From Nitrospiria bacterium (GTDB taxonomy: Bacteria > Nitrospirota > Nitrospiria > JACQBZ01), in contig DATIYJ010000035.1 of NCBI GenBank assembly GCA_035517655.1, positions 1 to 64,000 of the forward strand: a DNA stretch of 64,000 nt, given 5' to 3'. This document shows positions 33,149 through 42,500 of this stretch, one piece after another. Below the pieces are notes generated by a model. That model did not search any database, was not told where the DNA came from, and worked only from the letters and a program-made list of their open reading frames with translations. Within the stretch, counting starts at the first letter, position 1. Every line of letters begins with the position of its first letter. A program made the translations under genes and the position numbers.

Positions 33149-35935
33149 ATGCCTGTCCCGAATCCCGATCCTCAAATTTCAACCCGACCCCGTCTTCTTC
33201 TGATCGACGGCCATTCGTACATCTACCGGGCGTACTTTGCGATCCGCAACCTCTCCACCTCGAAAGGGATCCCGACCAACGCCGTCTTCGGCTTCACCAC
33301 GATGCTCTTGAAGACGGTCCGCGACCAACGGCCCGATTATCTCGCGGTGGCCTTTGACGCCAAAGGCCCGACTCTTCGGCATGCGGAATACCGGGAGTAT
33401 AAAGCCCAACGACCGGAGATGCCCGACTCCCTCCGCCGGCAGATCCCGTATATCCAGCGTGTGGTGGAGGCCTTTCGTATCCCCGTCCTCCTCCAGGAAG
33501 GGTTGGAGGCGGACGATCTGATCGGAACCCTGGCCCGTCAGGCGGAGGCGGCCGGCCTGGACGTGACGATCGTCAGCGGCGACAAGGACATGTTCCAGCT
33601 GATCTCGCCGCGAACCTGCGTGTACGACACGATGAAGGACAGGGTGTATCGGGCCGAGGATGTCCGGGAGCGATTCGGCGTCGAGCCGGAGCGGGTCATC
33701 GATATTATGGGCCTCATGGGCGACTCGATCGACAATATACCGGGAGTTCCGGGGATTGGTGAGAAAACGGCCGTGGATCTCATCCGCCGCTTCGGCTCGA
33801 TCGAGAATCTTTTGGCCCATCTCGACGAGATCGATAAACCCAAGCTCCGAGAGAACCTTCGCGCGTTTTCGGAGCAGGCCCGGCTGAGCCGCCAGCTGGC
33901 CGAGATCAAGCGGGACTGTCCGGTCGAACTGAACCTCGACCGCTTCCAGCGGGCCGAACCGGATGCGGAGGCGATGACCCGCCTCTTCCTCGAACTGGAA
34001 TTCGGCAGCCTGCTCAAACGGGTCGAATCGCCCGCCCGCCTGCCTGCCGGTCAGGCAGGTCCGACAGACGGGCCCGCCGCTCCCGACTCGGTCCGGGTCG
34101 AAATCACGGATTCCGATGAATCGCTGCGCGGGATGGCGGGCGTCCTGGCCGCCGCCAAAACCATCGGACTGGGTTTTTGGACCCTCCCAAGCGGTCCTGC
34201 CCGTCCGGCAGGCGGGTCTTCCGCCGACCATCATGCGCCGGGCCGGGACCGGTCCGCGATTCTGGGAATCGCCCTCGCGGTGACGGATCGGGTCTTCTAT
34301 ATCCCGTTGGGCCATCACTACCTGGGCGCGCCGGCCGCGCCGGAGAGCCGAATCATCATAGAACAGTTGCGGCCCTTGCTGTCGGATGCGTCGATCCGGA
34401 AGGTCGGCCATGACCTCAAAGCGGCCCTGTTGACAAGCCATCAAAGCGGCCTCTCGATCGAAGAGCCGATGGATGACACCATGATCGCCTCCTATCTTTT
34501 AAACCCCAACCGGCGGGATCATAGCCTGGAAACCGCAGCGATCGATCGGCTCGGCCTCCGCTTGCCCGAACTGGCCGCTCCGCTTGCGCCGGAAATTCCC
34601 GTCGAACAGATGGCTTCGGCCGCGGGCGAACGCGCGTCGGCCGTTCTGCGACTCGATTCGTCCCTCCGGCCGCTTCTTCACGAACAGGGACTGGACCGAT
34701 TGTTCGACGAGATCGAGATGCCGCTGGTCCCGGTGCTGGCCGAGATGGAAGAGATCGGCATCAAGCTGGATGTCGGTCGGCTTGCGTCTCTTTCCAAGGA
34801 ACTGGAGACGCAGCTGTCGGGCATGGTTCAAAGAATCCAGACCCTGGCCGGAACGGAGTTTAATCTCAATTCTCCGAAGCAGTTGGCCGAGATCCTGTTC
34901 GACCGGCTCGGTTTAAAACCCATCAAGAAAACGAAGACGGGCTATTCCACCAATGAAGAGGTGCTGCAGCAACTGGCCCTTCAGCACGAGCTCCCGGCCG
35001 AGATCCTCAACTACCGGCAATTGACGAAACTCAAATCGACTTACGTCGACGCGCTGCCCCGTCTGGTCCATCCCGGGACCCGCCGCCTTCACACCTCGCT
35101 GAACCAGACCGTCGCGGCCACCGGCCGTCTCTCCAGCAGCGATCCCAACCTCCAGAACATCCCGGTCAAGGGCGAGTGGGGAGCGCGCATCCGTCAGGCC
35201 TTTATTGCGGAGACCGGATGCCGCTTGCTTTCGGCCGACTACAACCAGGTCGAGCTCCGGATCCTGGCCCATCTTTCACAGGACCCGCACCTCCTGTCCT
35301 CCTTTCAACACGGGGAAGACATCCACGCCACGACGGCCACGCAAATCTTCGGCCTCGCCCCGGAGCAGATCACGGCCGAGATGCGCCGCACCGCGAAGAC
35401 GGTGAACTTCGGGATCATCTACGGGATCAGCCCCTACGGCCTGTCCGGCACGCTGGGCGTTTCCCAGTCGGAGGCCAAACGGTACATCGACCGGTATTTC
35501 GCCCATTACAGCGGCGTCCGACGCTTCATCGACAAGACGATCGCCGAGGCGAAGGAACGGGGCTACGTCACCACGATCTTTTCGAGGCGCAGGCCGATTC
35601 CGGAGCTGGCCAACGAAACGCCGTCCGTCCGTGGTCTGGGCGAGCGCACCGCGATCAACACGCCGATCCAAGGAAGCGCCGCCGACCTGATCAAACTGGC
35701 GATGATCCGCATCGCGCGGCGGCTGAAGGCGGAAGGCCGTCGGTCCCGGATGTTACTGCAGATTCACGACGAGCTGATCTTCGAAGTTCCGGAAGAGGAG
35801 ATCGATCCGATCACCGGGCTGGTGCGGAATGAGATGGAGGGCGTGATGCCGTGCCTGCCGGCAGGCGGGCCGCTTTCCGTTCCCTTGAAGGTCGACATCG
35901 GCGTCGGCGCGAACTGGAACGAGGCGCACCCGTAG
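33149..35935 (+). CDS. polA: DNA polymerase I, proofreading site degenerate
   Basis: 928 residues. The 5' nuclease domain covers about 1-290, an exonuclease-like domain about 310-500, and the polymerase domain the rest with motif A LLSADYNQVELRI (about 693), motif B RRTAKTVNFGIIYG (about 745) and motif C QIHDELIFEV (about 870). In the middle domain the catalytic DxE of E. coli (FDTET) is replaced by GFWTLPSG and the NLKYD aspartate is lost in HDLKAAL, so 3'-5' proofreading is probably absent, as in Taq polymerase. Three short palindromic insertions add LPAGQAG (about 297), GPARPAGG (about 349) and PCLPAGG (about 902) to the chain. Confidence 0.95.
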   Translation: MPVPNPDPQISTRPRLLLIDGHSYIYRAYFAIRNLSTSKGIPTNAVFGFTTMLLKTVRDQRPDYLAVAFDAKGPTLRHAEYREYKAQRPEMPDSLRRQIPYIQRVVEAFRIPVLLQEGLEADDLIGTLARQAEAAGLDVTIVSGDKDMFQLISPRTCVYDTMKDRVYRAEDVRERFGVEPERVIDIMGLMGDSIDNIPGVPGIGEKTAVDLIRRFGSIENLLAHLDEIDKPKLRENLRAFSEQARLSRQLAEIKRDCPVELNLDRFQRAEPDAEAMTRLFLELEFGSLLKRVESPARLPAGQAGPTDGPAAPDSVRVEITDSDESLRGMAGVLAAAKTIGLGFWTLPSGPARPAGGSSADHHAPGRDRSAILGIALAVTDRVFYIPLGHHYLGAPAAPESRIIIEQLRPLLSDASIRKVGHDLKAALLTSHQSGLSIEEPMDDTMIASYLLNPNRRDHSLETAAIDRLGLRLPELAAPLAPEIPVEQMASAAGERASAVLRLDSSLRPLLHEQGLDRLFDEIEMPLVPVLAEMEEIGIKLDVGRLASLSKELETQLSGMVQRIQTLAGTEFNLNSPKQLAEILFDRLGLKPIKKTKTGYSTNEEVLQQLALQHELPAEILNYRQLTKLKSTYVDALPRLVHPGTRRLHTSLNQTVAATGRLSSSDPNLQNIPVKGEWGARIRQAFIAETGCRLLSADYNQVELRILAHLSQDPHLLSSFQHGEDIHATTATQIFGLAPEQITAEMRRTAKTVNFGIIYGISPYGLSGTLGVSQSEAKRYIDRYFAHYSGVRRFIDKTIAEAKERGYVTTIFSRRRPIPELANETPSVRGLGERTAINTPIQGSAADLIKLAMIRIARRLKAEGRRSRMLLQIHDELIFEVPEEEIDPITGLVRNEMEGVMPCLPAGGPLSVPLKVDIGVGANWNEAHP
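34039..34059. repeat. Palindrome inserted in polA, first copy
   Basis: CCTGCCTG, a five-base loop and CAGGCAGG, with the stem extendable outward through GCCCG and CGGGC (34034-34073). It encodes LPAGQAG in the linker between the 5' nuclease and exonuclease-like domains of polA and keeps the reading frame. Confidence 0.75.
34196..34212. repeat. Palindrome inserted in polA, second copy
   Basis: CCTGCC, a five-base loop and GGCAGG. It encodes part of GPARPAGG at the place where the proofreading DxE motif would normally begin. Confidence 0.6.
35854..35865. repeat. Palindrome inserted in polA, third copy
   Basis: The perfect 12-base palindrome CCTGCCGGCAGG, encoding PCLPAGG between MEGVM and PLSVPLKV near the C-terminus of polymerase I. 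Other polymerases usually run from EGA directly into LSVPLKV here. Confidence 0.65.
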
Positions 35936-35938
35936 TTC

Positions 35939-36105
35939 AGCGAGCAAAGCGAGCGAGAAGGGGAGGCTCCGTCCGGCTTGGCCGGTGGAGAATAAGCGAA
36001 GATCAGGCTTTGCCTGTCCGAGCGCGGGGAGTGGGGGCATCGGAGGACCAGTTATAAGGGTCGCCGGACGGGCCCCCACAGATAATGGCGGCAACGCGAG
36101 CCCCT
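35939..36105 (+). repeat. Dispersed composite repeat, copy 2
   Basis: About 167 bases between the converging ends of polA and the first propeller gene. It is the inverted partner of 31895-32056. Readable modules are GCGAGCAAAGCGAGCGAGA, GGCTCCGTCCGGCTTGGCC, AGGCTTTGCCTGTCCGAGC, GTGGGGGCATCGGAGGACC, CGGACGGGCCCCCACAG and ATAATGGCGGCAACGCGAGC. No gene is supported in it. Confidence 0.75.
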
Positions 36106-36117
36106 ATGATGAAGACG

Positions 36118-37269
36118 CTATTGCAGCCCCAGCGTCGTCCAGGTCTGTCCGCCGTCGGTCGTCTTGATGATTTTCCGGTTGAAGAGGGCGGCATAAAAAG
36201 TGGTGTGGTCGATGTCGGTCTTCATGAAGTCGGCCGCCGCGAAGGCCGTCAGGCCGGGCTGGAGGATCTCGGAAGGCGTCGAGCAGTCCCAAAGAATGCA
36301 CCAAAAGCCCCCTCGATCCACGCTCCGAACAATCCCATCGGAACCCGCGTAGAGCGTCAGATCCGCCGTGGTGGGACCGATCAGCGGCGCCACAAAATAG
36401 ATTGTGAATTTGAATTTGGGATCGTAGGAAAGGTTAAAAGTAATCCCCGAGTCCGTGCTCTTGTATATCCCGCTGCCACCCGAACCGGCTTCTCCCCCGC
36501 TCGTCCCGACGTACAGCTCGGAAGCCAGCTGCGGGTTCACGGCCATGGAGACCACCTCCTCCTGCGTCAAGGCCTTCAGGCCGGGGATGGCCTCGGTCCA
36601 CTGGGCATCGATGCTCGGGTTGACTCCTCTCGAGAAAAACCCGCCGCCCTCGGTCCCGATATAGAGCCGGCTCGTCGCCTGGTCGGGGACGAGGGTGGGG
36701 TAAATGGCCATGGCCGTGACGGCGGAATTGCTCAAGTTGTCGGTGAACGGCGAAAAGGTGAAGCCGCCGTCGGCGCTTCTCCAGACACCGCTCGACTGGC
36801 TCGCCAGATAAACGCCGCGGCAAGGGGGGGTGGGGGGACAAAAGTTGCGGTCGATGACGATCGCCCGTATGCTGGTGATCGCGCTTTGACCGATGGGACT
36901 TGACCAGGTCTCACCGTAATCCAGGCTGGCAAAGATCCCTCCGTTTTCCGTTCCGGCATAGATCCGGGACGGCGTGACCCAATCAATCGCCAGCGCCGTG
37001 ACCTTCAGGTCGATCAATCCGTTGTTGATCGGGGCCCACGAACTTCCGCCGTCGGTGCTCTTGAAGACGCCGCCGCCGTCGGTGCCCACGTAGAGCGTGG
37101 TCGGCGTAACGGGATCGATCGCGATCGCCTTGAGGTCGTAGGTGCTCGAAATATTCTTGGAAGGGGAACCCCAGCAGCCGGACAGGACCGGGACGAGGAT
37201 TAGGACCAGGATCAGGCCGCCAAGGGGATGAACATTGACGACCCGGTTGAGAGAATCTTCGGAGGTCAT
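36118..37269 (-). CDS. BNR-repeat exported lipoprotein
   Basis: 383 residues. A lipoprotein signal ends in LVPVLSGC with the modified Cys at about 32. BNR/sialidase-type blades follow, with repeated GVFKSTDGGSSWAPI, GIFASLDYGETW, GVWRSADGGFTF and IIKTTDGGQTW turns, as in Asp-box and Ycf48-like propellers. No sialidase catalytic residues are evident, so I would not call it an enzyme. A longer open frame runs upstream to 38181, but the first part is the shadow of the next gene. The ATG at 37269 overlaps the stop of the YVTN gene as TAATG. It is the last gene of the propeller array. Confidence 0.85.
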   Translation of the reverse strand: MTSEDSLNRVVNVHPLGGLILVLILVPVLSGCWGSPSKNISSTYDLKAIAIDPVTPTTLYVGTDGGGVFKSTDGGSSWAPINNGLIDLKVTALAIDWVTPSRIYAGTENGGIFASLDYGETWSSPIGQSAITSIRAIVIDRNFCPPTPPCRGVYLASQSSGVWRSADGGFTFSPFTDNLSNSAVTAMAIYPTLVPDQATSRLYIGTEGGGFFSRGVNPSIDAQWTEAIPGLKALTQEEVVSMAVNPQLASELYVGTSGGEAGSGGSGIYKSTDSGITFNLSYDPKFKFTIYFVAPLIGPTTADLTLYAGSDGIVRSVDRGGFWCILWDCSTPSEILQPGLTAFAAADFMKTDIDHTTFYAALFNRKIIKTTDGGQTWTTLGLQ

Positions 37270-38336
37270 TACATCATCGGGATTCGGTAGTGTTGCACCA
37301 TCCGCTGCCCCGCGGTATCGATCACCGAGAGATTCTCCTCGCCGTAATTCGTGACGAAGACGTTTTTCCCGTCGGCCGAGAGGGCAATGGACCGCGGCGA
37401 TGCCCCCGCGTCCATGGTCTTCTGAACCGTCCCGGTCGCCGCGTCGATCAGTGAAAGGGTGTTGGAATGTTGATTCAAAACATAGGCGGTTTTCCCGTCC
37501 GGGGTGAAAGCCACTTCCATCGGCCCTTCCCCGACCGGGATCGTCCGGATCACTTGAAGGCTCGACAGGTCCACGACCGCCACGCTGTCGGCTCCTTCGT
37601 CGGCGACGTAGGCCTGACGGCCGTCCGGCGCCACGGCGACGGCCATGGGCGCCAGGCCGACCTCGACGCGCCGGACGATCCGCCACGACGCGGTATCGAT
37701 CACGGCCATGTCTTTGTAGCCGTGATCCACGACGTAGGCCTGACGGCCGTCCGGCGAGAAGGCGATCCCGCAGGGCCGGCTTCCCACCGGGATCGTCCGG
37801 ACCACGCGCTTGGAGGCCGTATCGATGACCGAGACGTCGTTCGATCCGTGGTTGCTGACGTACAGAAACCCTCCGGAAGGGGTCAGGGCCGCGCGGATCG
37901 GATTGCGCCCGACCGGGATCGTCGCCGTCACTTGTTGCCCGGCAAGGTCGACGACCGAAACCGAATCGGAAAGATGGTTGGCCACGTAGGCTTCTTTCCC
38001 GTCGGATGATATCGCCATGAAAATCGGCGCGCTCCCGACCGGAACGCGGCTCACCGCGCGCTGGGACTGCCGGTCCACGAACAGCAGCATCCCCTCCCCC
38101 GCCTTGGCCCGAAGCAGAAAGAGCTGTCGGTCCGACGGGCCCGCGACCACGCGCAGCGGTTCCTGACGGATCGCGCTCCACATTCCCTCATCCGGGTCGG
38201 CGTCCTGTCCCTTGAGCAGCCAATTCTCGGACGCGTAGGGCTTCTTCGCGGGACCGGAAGTCGCGCCGCAACCCGCGAGCCCTCCCGCCGCGATGAAGAT
38301 GGCGAGACTCCAAGCGATCCCCTCACGTCTTTTCAT
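37269..38336 (-). CDS. YVTN-type seven-bladed propeller lipoprotein
   Basis: 355 residues. The signal ends GGLAGC (Cys at about 23). Seven blades follow of the form VSVIDTASKRVVRTIPVG with SPDGRQAYV strands. Two linkers carry NHLS and NHGS in place of the usual TN, and one blade has SRPCGIAFSPDG followed by DHG, a Cys/His set shared with two paralogues in this window. The fold is related to the heme d1-binding and methylamine dehydrogenase propellers, but no cofactor can be claimed. It overlaps the BNR lipoprotein by one base, so both are probably made together. Confidence 0.9.
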   Translation of the reverse strand: MKRREGIAWSLAIFIAAGGLAGCGATSGPAKKPYASENWLLKGQDADPDEGMWSAIRQEPLRVVAGPSDRQLFLLRAKAGEGMLLFVDRQSQRAVSRVPVGSAPIFMAISSDGKEAYVANHLSDSVSVVDLAGQQVTATIPVGRNPIRAALTPSGGFLYVSNHGSNDVSVIDTASKRVVRTIPVGSRPCGIAFSPDGRQAYVVDHGYKDMAVIDTASWRIVRRVEVGLAPMAVAVAPDGRQAYVADEGADSVAVVDLSSLQVIRTIPVGEGPMEVAFTPDGKTAYVLNQHSNTLSLIDAATGTVQKTMDAGASPRSIALSADGKNVFVTNYGEENLSVIDTAGQRMVQHYRIPMM

Positions 38337-38359
38337 GATTCTTCCTCCTTTTAAGAAGC

Positions 38360-39520
38360 CTACAGCGGAACCTTCGCGTATTGGGCGACGACGCTCTTCC
38401 GTTCGGTGTCCATCAGGCTGACGTCGGTCCGGCCTTCATGCGTGATGTAGAGAAAGCGGCCGTCGGCCGTCAGCGCCATCGAGCCCGGGAATTGGCCCAC
38501 CGGAAGCGTCGCCATCACCCGCCCCTCGTTCGCGTCGATCACCGACAGATCGTTTGATCGGGCATGGATGACGTAGGCGACCTTTCCGTCCGGGCTGAAG
38601 CTTACCTCGACCGGTCCCGCCCCGGCCGAAAGTGTTTTCACCACATCGAGACTCGCCGTGTCCACGACCGAGACCGTATCGGAACCCTCGTTCGCCACGA
38701 GGATCGTCCGGCCGTCCGGGGTGATGCCCAAGCCCATCGGCATCTTGCCGACCTTGACGCGCTTGACGACGAGGGAGGTGGCCGTGTCGATCACGGCCAT
38801 ATCCTGTCCGCCGTGATGAACGACGTAGGCATATTTTCCCCCGGGATCGAAGACGAGACCGCAGGGCCAATGGCCGACCGGGATCTCGCCGTCGGCCTGC
38901 TTTGTGGAAAGATTCAAGACCGAGATCGTATCCGACCCGTGATTCGCGACGTACGCGTAGGTTCCCGACGGCGCGATCGCGATCCGGATCGGGCGATGGC
39001 CGACCGGAATCGTCCGGACGACCCGCCGCGTCGCGGTGTCGACCACCGAGACCGTATCCGAGAGGTGATTCGCGACGTACAGCTCCTTTCCGTCGGCCGT
39101 CAGGGCCAGCGCGATAGGCACCTTCCCGACCTCGACCCGTCCGGCGATCCGGTAATTCGCCCGGTCCAGGACGACCAGCGTTCCATTTTCATCCGCCTTC
39201 GCGGTCCGAAGGAGATAGAGCGCGCGGTCGTCGGGCGAAAGGGCGACCCGCAAGGGACTCTGCCGCATCACGCGGTAGACCCAGACCGCGTCTTCCGTAT
39301 CGTAATTGTATTCGGAATTTAAATCCTTTTCATCGCCGGGATGGACGCGGTCCTGAGGGTTGTTCTCCTGGTCCGACGCTTGCGGAGCCGCATCTGGATA
39401 GGGCGAGGCCGCCGCCCGATTCTGAGCACCGGAAAATCCTCCGCAGCCCGTTAAGACGAAAAGGGAGAGGAGGTATGATGCCAGATGCCGGTGACGAAAA
39501 ACCCTTAACGGCTGTAACAT
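38360..39520 (-). CDS. YVTN-type seven-bladed propeller lipoprotein
   Basis: 386 residues, a close paralogue of the next gene downstream. The lipobox is LFVLTGC, Cys at about 26. Seven YVTN blades follow a linker rich in Asp, Glu, Gln and Asn. The Cys/His blade reads GHWPCGLVFDPGG then YVVHHGGQDMAVID, and NHLSD and NHGSD appear in earlier blades. GGAGAG lies eight bases before the ATG at 39520, so I prefer it to the ATG seven codons earlier. The order of blades matches the paralogue at 37269-38336, pointing to tandem duplication. Confidence 0.9.
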   Translation of the reverse strand: MLQPLRVFRHRHLASYLLSLFVLTGCGGFSGAQNRAAASPYPDAAPQASDQENNPQDRVHPGDEKDLNSEYNYDTEDAVWVYRVMRQSPLRVALSPDDRALYLLRTAKADENGTLVVLDRANYRIAGRVEVGKVPIALALTADGKELYVANHLSDTVSVVDTATRRVVRTIPVGHRPIRIAIAPSGTYAYVANHGSDTISVLNLSTKQADGEIPVGHWPCGLVFDPGGKYAYVVHHGGQDMAVIDTATSLVVKRVKVGKMPMGLGITPDGRTILVANEGSDTVSVVDTASLDVVKTLSAGAGPVEVSFSPDGKVAYVIHARSNDLSVIDANEGRVMATLPVGQFPGSMALTADGRFLYITHEGRTDVSLMDTERKSVVAQYAKVPL

Positions 39521-39569
39521 ATGTTTTCTCTCCACAAGCATCCCGCCACCAGCATCTTTACACTTATAC

Positions 39570-42500
39570 TCACGGCCCCGCGGTGTAGTACAGTCGCGTG
39601 TTATTATCCCCGGACACCAGGGGCGAGGACCAGCCGAGGAAGACGGACAACGCGCTGCCCGCTCCCCCCGTCGCGGGCATATCGATCACCGGGCTGTAAT
39701 AAGCGCTCTCGGATCCCACGCCGCCGTCAATAATAACCGCGCCCTGCCAGCCCGGCACGGACACGTTTCCACAGGGACCCGGCCCGGTCGACAGCGCGAA
39801 GCAGTTGCTGTAGATCCGGAACATCGCGCCGTCGTTCTGCGTCCAGACCTCCACCCCGTTTCCTGCGGCATCCATCACGATCTGCGGCGCATGCGCGTCC
39901 CCGCTCCCGGCGTCGATCTCTTGTCCGGCCAGCCAGGGACTGATAAAATAGTGGGCCCAAATATTCCAGCCCGATCCATCGTAACTCTCGTAGGTCGTAA
40001 TGGCGTAGCCGGCTCCGTTCGACGCCATCGCAATATGCGGATTCCTGAATTGGCAATTCAGAATCGAGCGAACGCCGTCGAGCGAGGTGGAGGAGGGGCA
40101 GCCGCCGGCAAAGGGCCCGGTTCCGAAGACCGTGGGAGTCGATACCGTATTAACACCATCGGGTATGGTTAGGACAGGATAGCTGCCAAAATTGGCTAAT
40201 ATATCCATAGTCCAGTTGACGGCCGACCAGGGAGAACCCATCCCGTACTCGCGCGCCACGATCGCCTGGCCTTCATAGTACTGATCGGCATTTCCATCCG
40301 GATTACAGTTCCCGTTATGAGCCCCGCTTGCACAGCCCGCCCCCAAAGGATTCGAGATAGAAAAATCCTCGCTCAGCCCCCAAGAGGTCTTAATCAACAG
40401 GAAAGTCTGGCCCGTTGTATCCATCGCGAGATCAAACTCGACGATGTTGACGCAGGAATCGCTATTGCTGACCGTTCCCCGACTTGGCGCACCTCCGTCA
40501 CCGGCTTCGAAACAAATAAGTTGATTCCGGCTGGCAACGCTGCCGGGCGTACCGCTGGAGAGGTTGGCATCCGGACTAAGGTCCATCGGACTCTGCCAGC
40601 TTGTTCCATTGAAAAGATTGGCCTGAAGGCTTGAGACCATACAAGGACCTTGTTGTATCGTTAAATTGTTGACATCACCTGTAACGCCCCCGTCGAACGT
40701 CGAAGGGTCAACCGTAGGCGGGACAAAGCAGTCCGTCTGTTGCACCATCTGGATAAAGGCCACAATCGAACGACCGAAGTTGTCCACCTTCACACGCGGG
40801 CTCTGGCTGGGTTGAACCGTGGAGCTGTCCACACCGCTGAGGTAGCAGATGCCGTCGTTCAGGCCGCTCCCTGCAGGGCAAATGGTGTCCGACGTGTCCC
40901 AGACCCCGTTGACCAGCCGCCGTACGACCGTCTGCCATCCGGCCGAGAACTTATAGATGTCTCCACCCGTATCAAAGGTATTTCCCAATCCCGCATACAA
41001 ATCTCCATCGTAGACGGCAAGAGAATGCACCGAGTCATACGTATTAAAATCATGGCTATCGGACCAATCTGTCTTATCGCACGCGATACACCTCTTGATA
41101 TCTCCGCTGCTTCTCGTCCCTCCGCTTGGATCGCCCAGACCGATGTACAAAAATCCATTATAGGGGACCATGGTATTGACACCCGCAAAATTTTCCGGAT
41201 AATCACTCCCCGTGAACACATTGGTCCAGTCACTATTTCCACCGCAGATGCTGCAACTCTCGATATCGCCATGCGCTGCGGTAACCGACTGAACGTCCTC
41301 CCCATAGCCGATATAAAGCCGGCCGTTGTAAACCGCCATGGAATCCACGGCCCCGTAGGTCGCCGAATTATCTCTAACGGTAACCCAGTCCGACCCGTCG
41401 CAAATCGTGCAGCGCTTCACATCGGCCGTGGTAACGGAAGAGATGATATTTCCATCTCCAAAACCGGCATAGAGCTGGGGGGCGGCGCAGGTCGAACATT
41501 GATAGACGGCCATGGAATCTATGGCGCCGTAGAAACCCGGGTTGGGAAACACCGGACTCTTCCAGACCATTTGCCAATCGGAGCCGTCGCACACGGCGCA
41601 CCGCCATATGTCTCCTTTACCAGGCGTCCCCACGGTTCCGGTCCCGTGTCCCATGCCGATATAGAGCGATGGAGTCGGACAAGCAGGACACTGATAGACC
41701 GCGATCGACCGCACGTCATTATAAATCGCGGCGCCGCCGACGTTCGCGCAGGGGGGGGAGCCGCCGCCGCACGACAGATTATTCGTGGTCAATGGAGTCC
41801 AGGCGGTTCCGTCAAAGACCCTCATGTCCCCTTCACTATTGTTGGTGATACTGGCGCCCAGACCGGCGTATAATTTACCATTATAAACAGCCATGGACCT
41901 AACTTCTTCATACCCGTTGGTTGGGTCATCATCATTAAAAGAATAGGACCAGGTATTTGTGCCAGCATCGTAAACGTAGATGTCCGAGCTTCCTCTCTGG
42001 ATGCCGCCCATGCCCGCAAATAACTCGCCGTTGTAAACACCCTCCATCGTCAGCACCTGGGAGCAATTATTATTCCCACCACCAGGGCATTGCGGACCTT
42101 GATCCGTCATGACCGTGATCCTGATCCGATCAATATTGAGCGGGGCCGCCGTCGTATCGTTATCCGAAATCAGGACACCGAACGAAGGATTGGGGGAGCT
42201 GGGAGCGCCGATATCGGACGGCGTCCAAATCGTTCCCCAGAGGTCGTTCAGGTTCCCGGTCACCGTGCCTGTATCCGTGGTCTGGCTCATCTGAATGCCC
42301 GTCTTGCGCGTTCCGACCAATGTACAGCCCGACTTTGTCAAACCGATGCGATATTGACGATCCGTTGCAGTGCCTGATGCCCCATTGCCTTGCACGCTCA
42401 CGATAATACCCTGAATACTCGTTGCGGTAATATTAAAATTGAAACCGGTAACACAAAGGTCATCCTGGGTCGTGTTATTGTATGTGGCATAGAAGCCATC

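Noticed and set aside
31895-36105. A composite transposon bounded by the inverted repeats
   Set aside because: The enclosed genes (nth, a small membrane gene, polA) are housekeeping, no transposase is present, and further partial copies occur elsewhere in the window.
37270-38181. The upstream part of a 687-codon minus-strand frame that continues into the BNR lipoprotein gene
   Set aside because: It is the shadow of the YVTN gene in another frame. The lipoprotein signal and the TAATG overlap place the true start at 37269.
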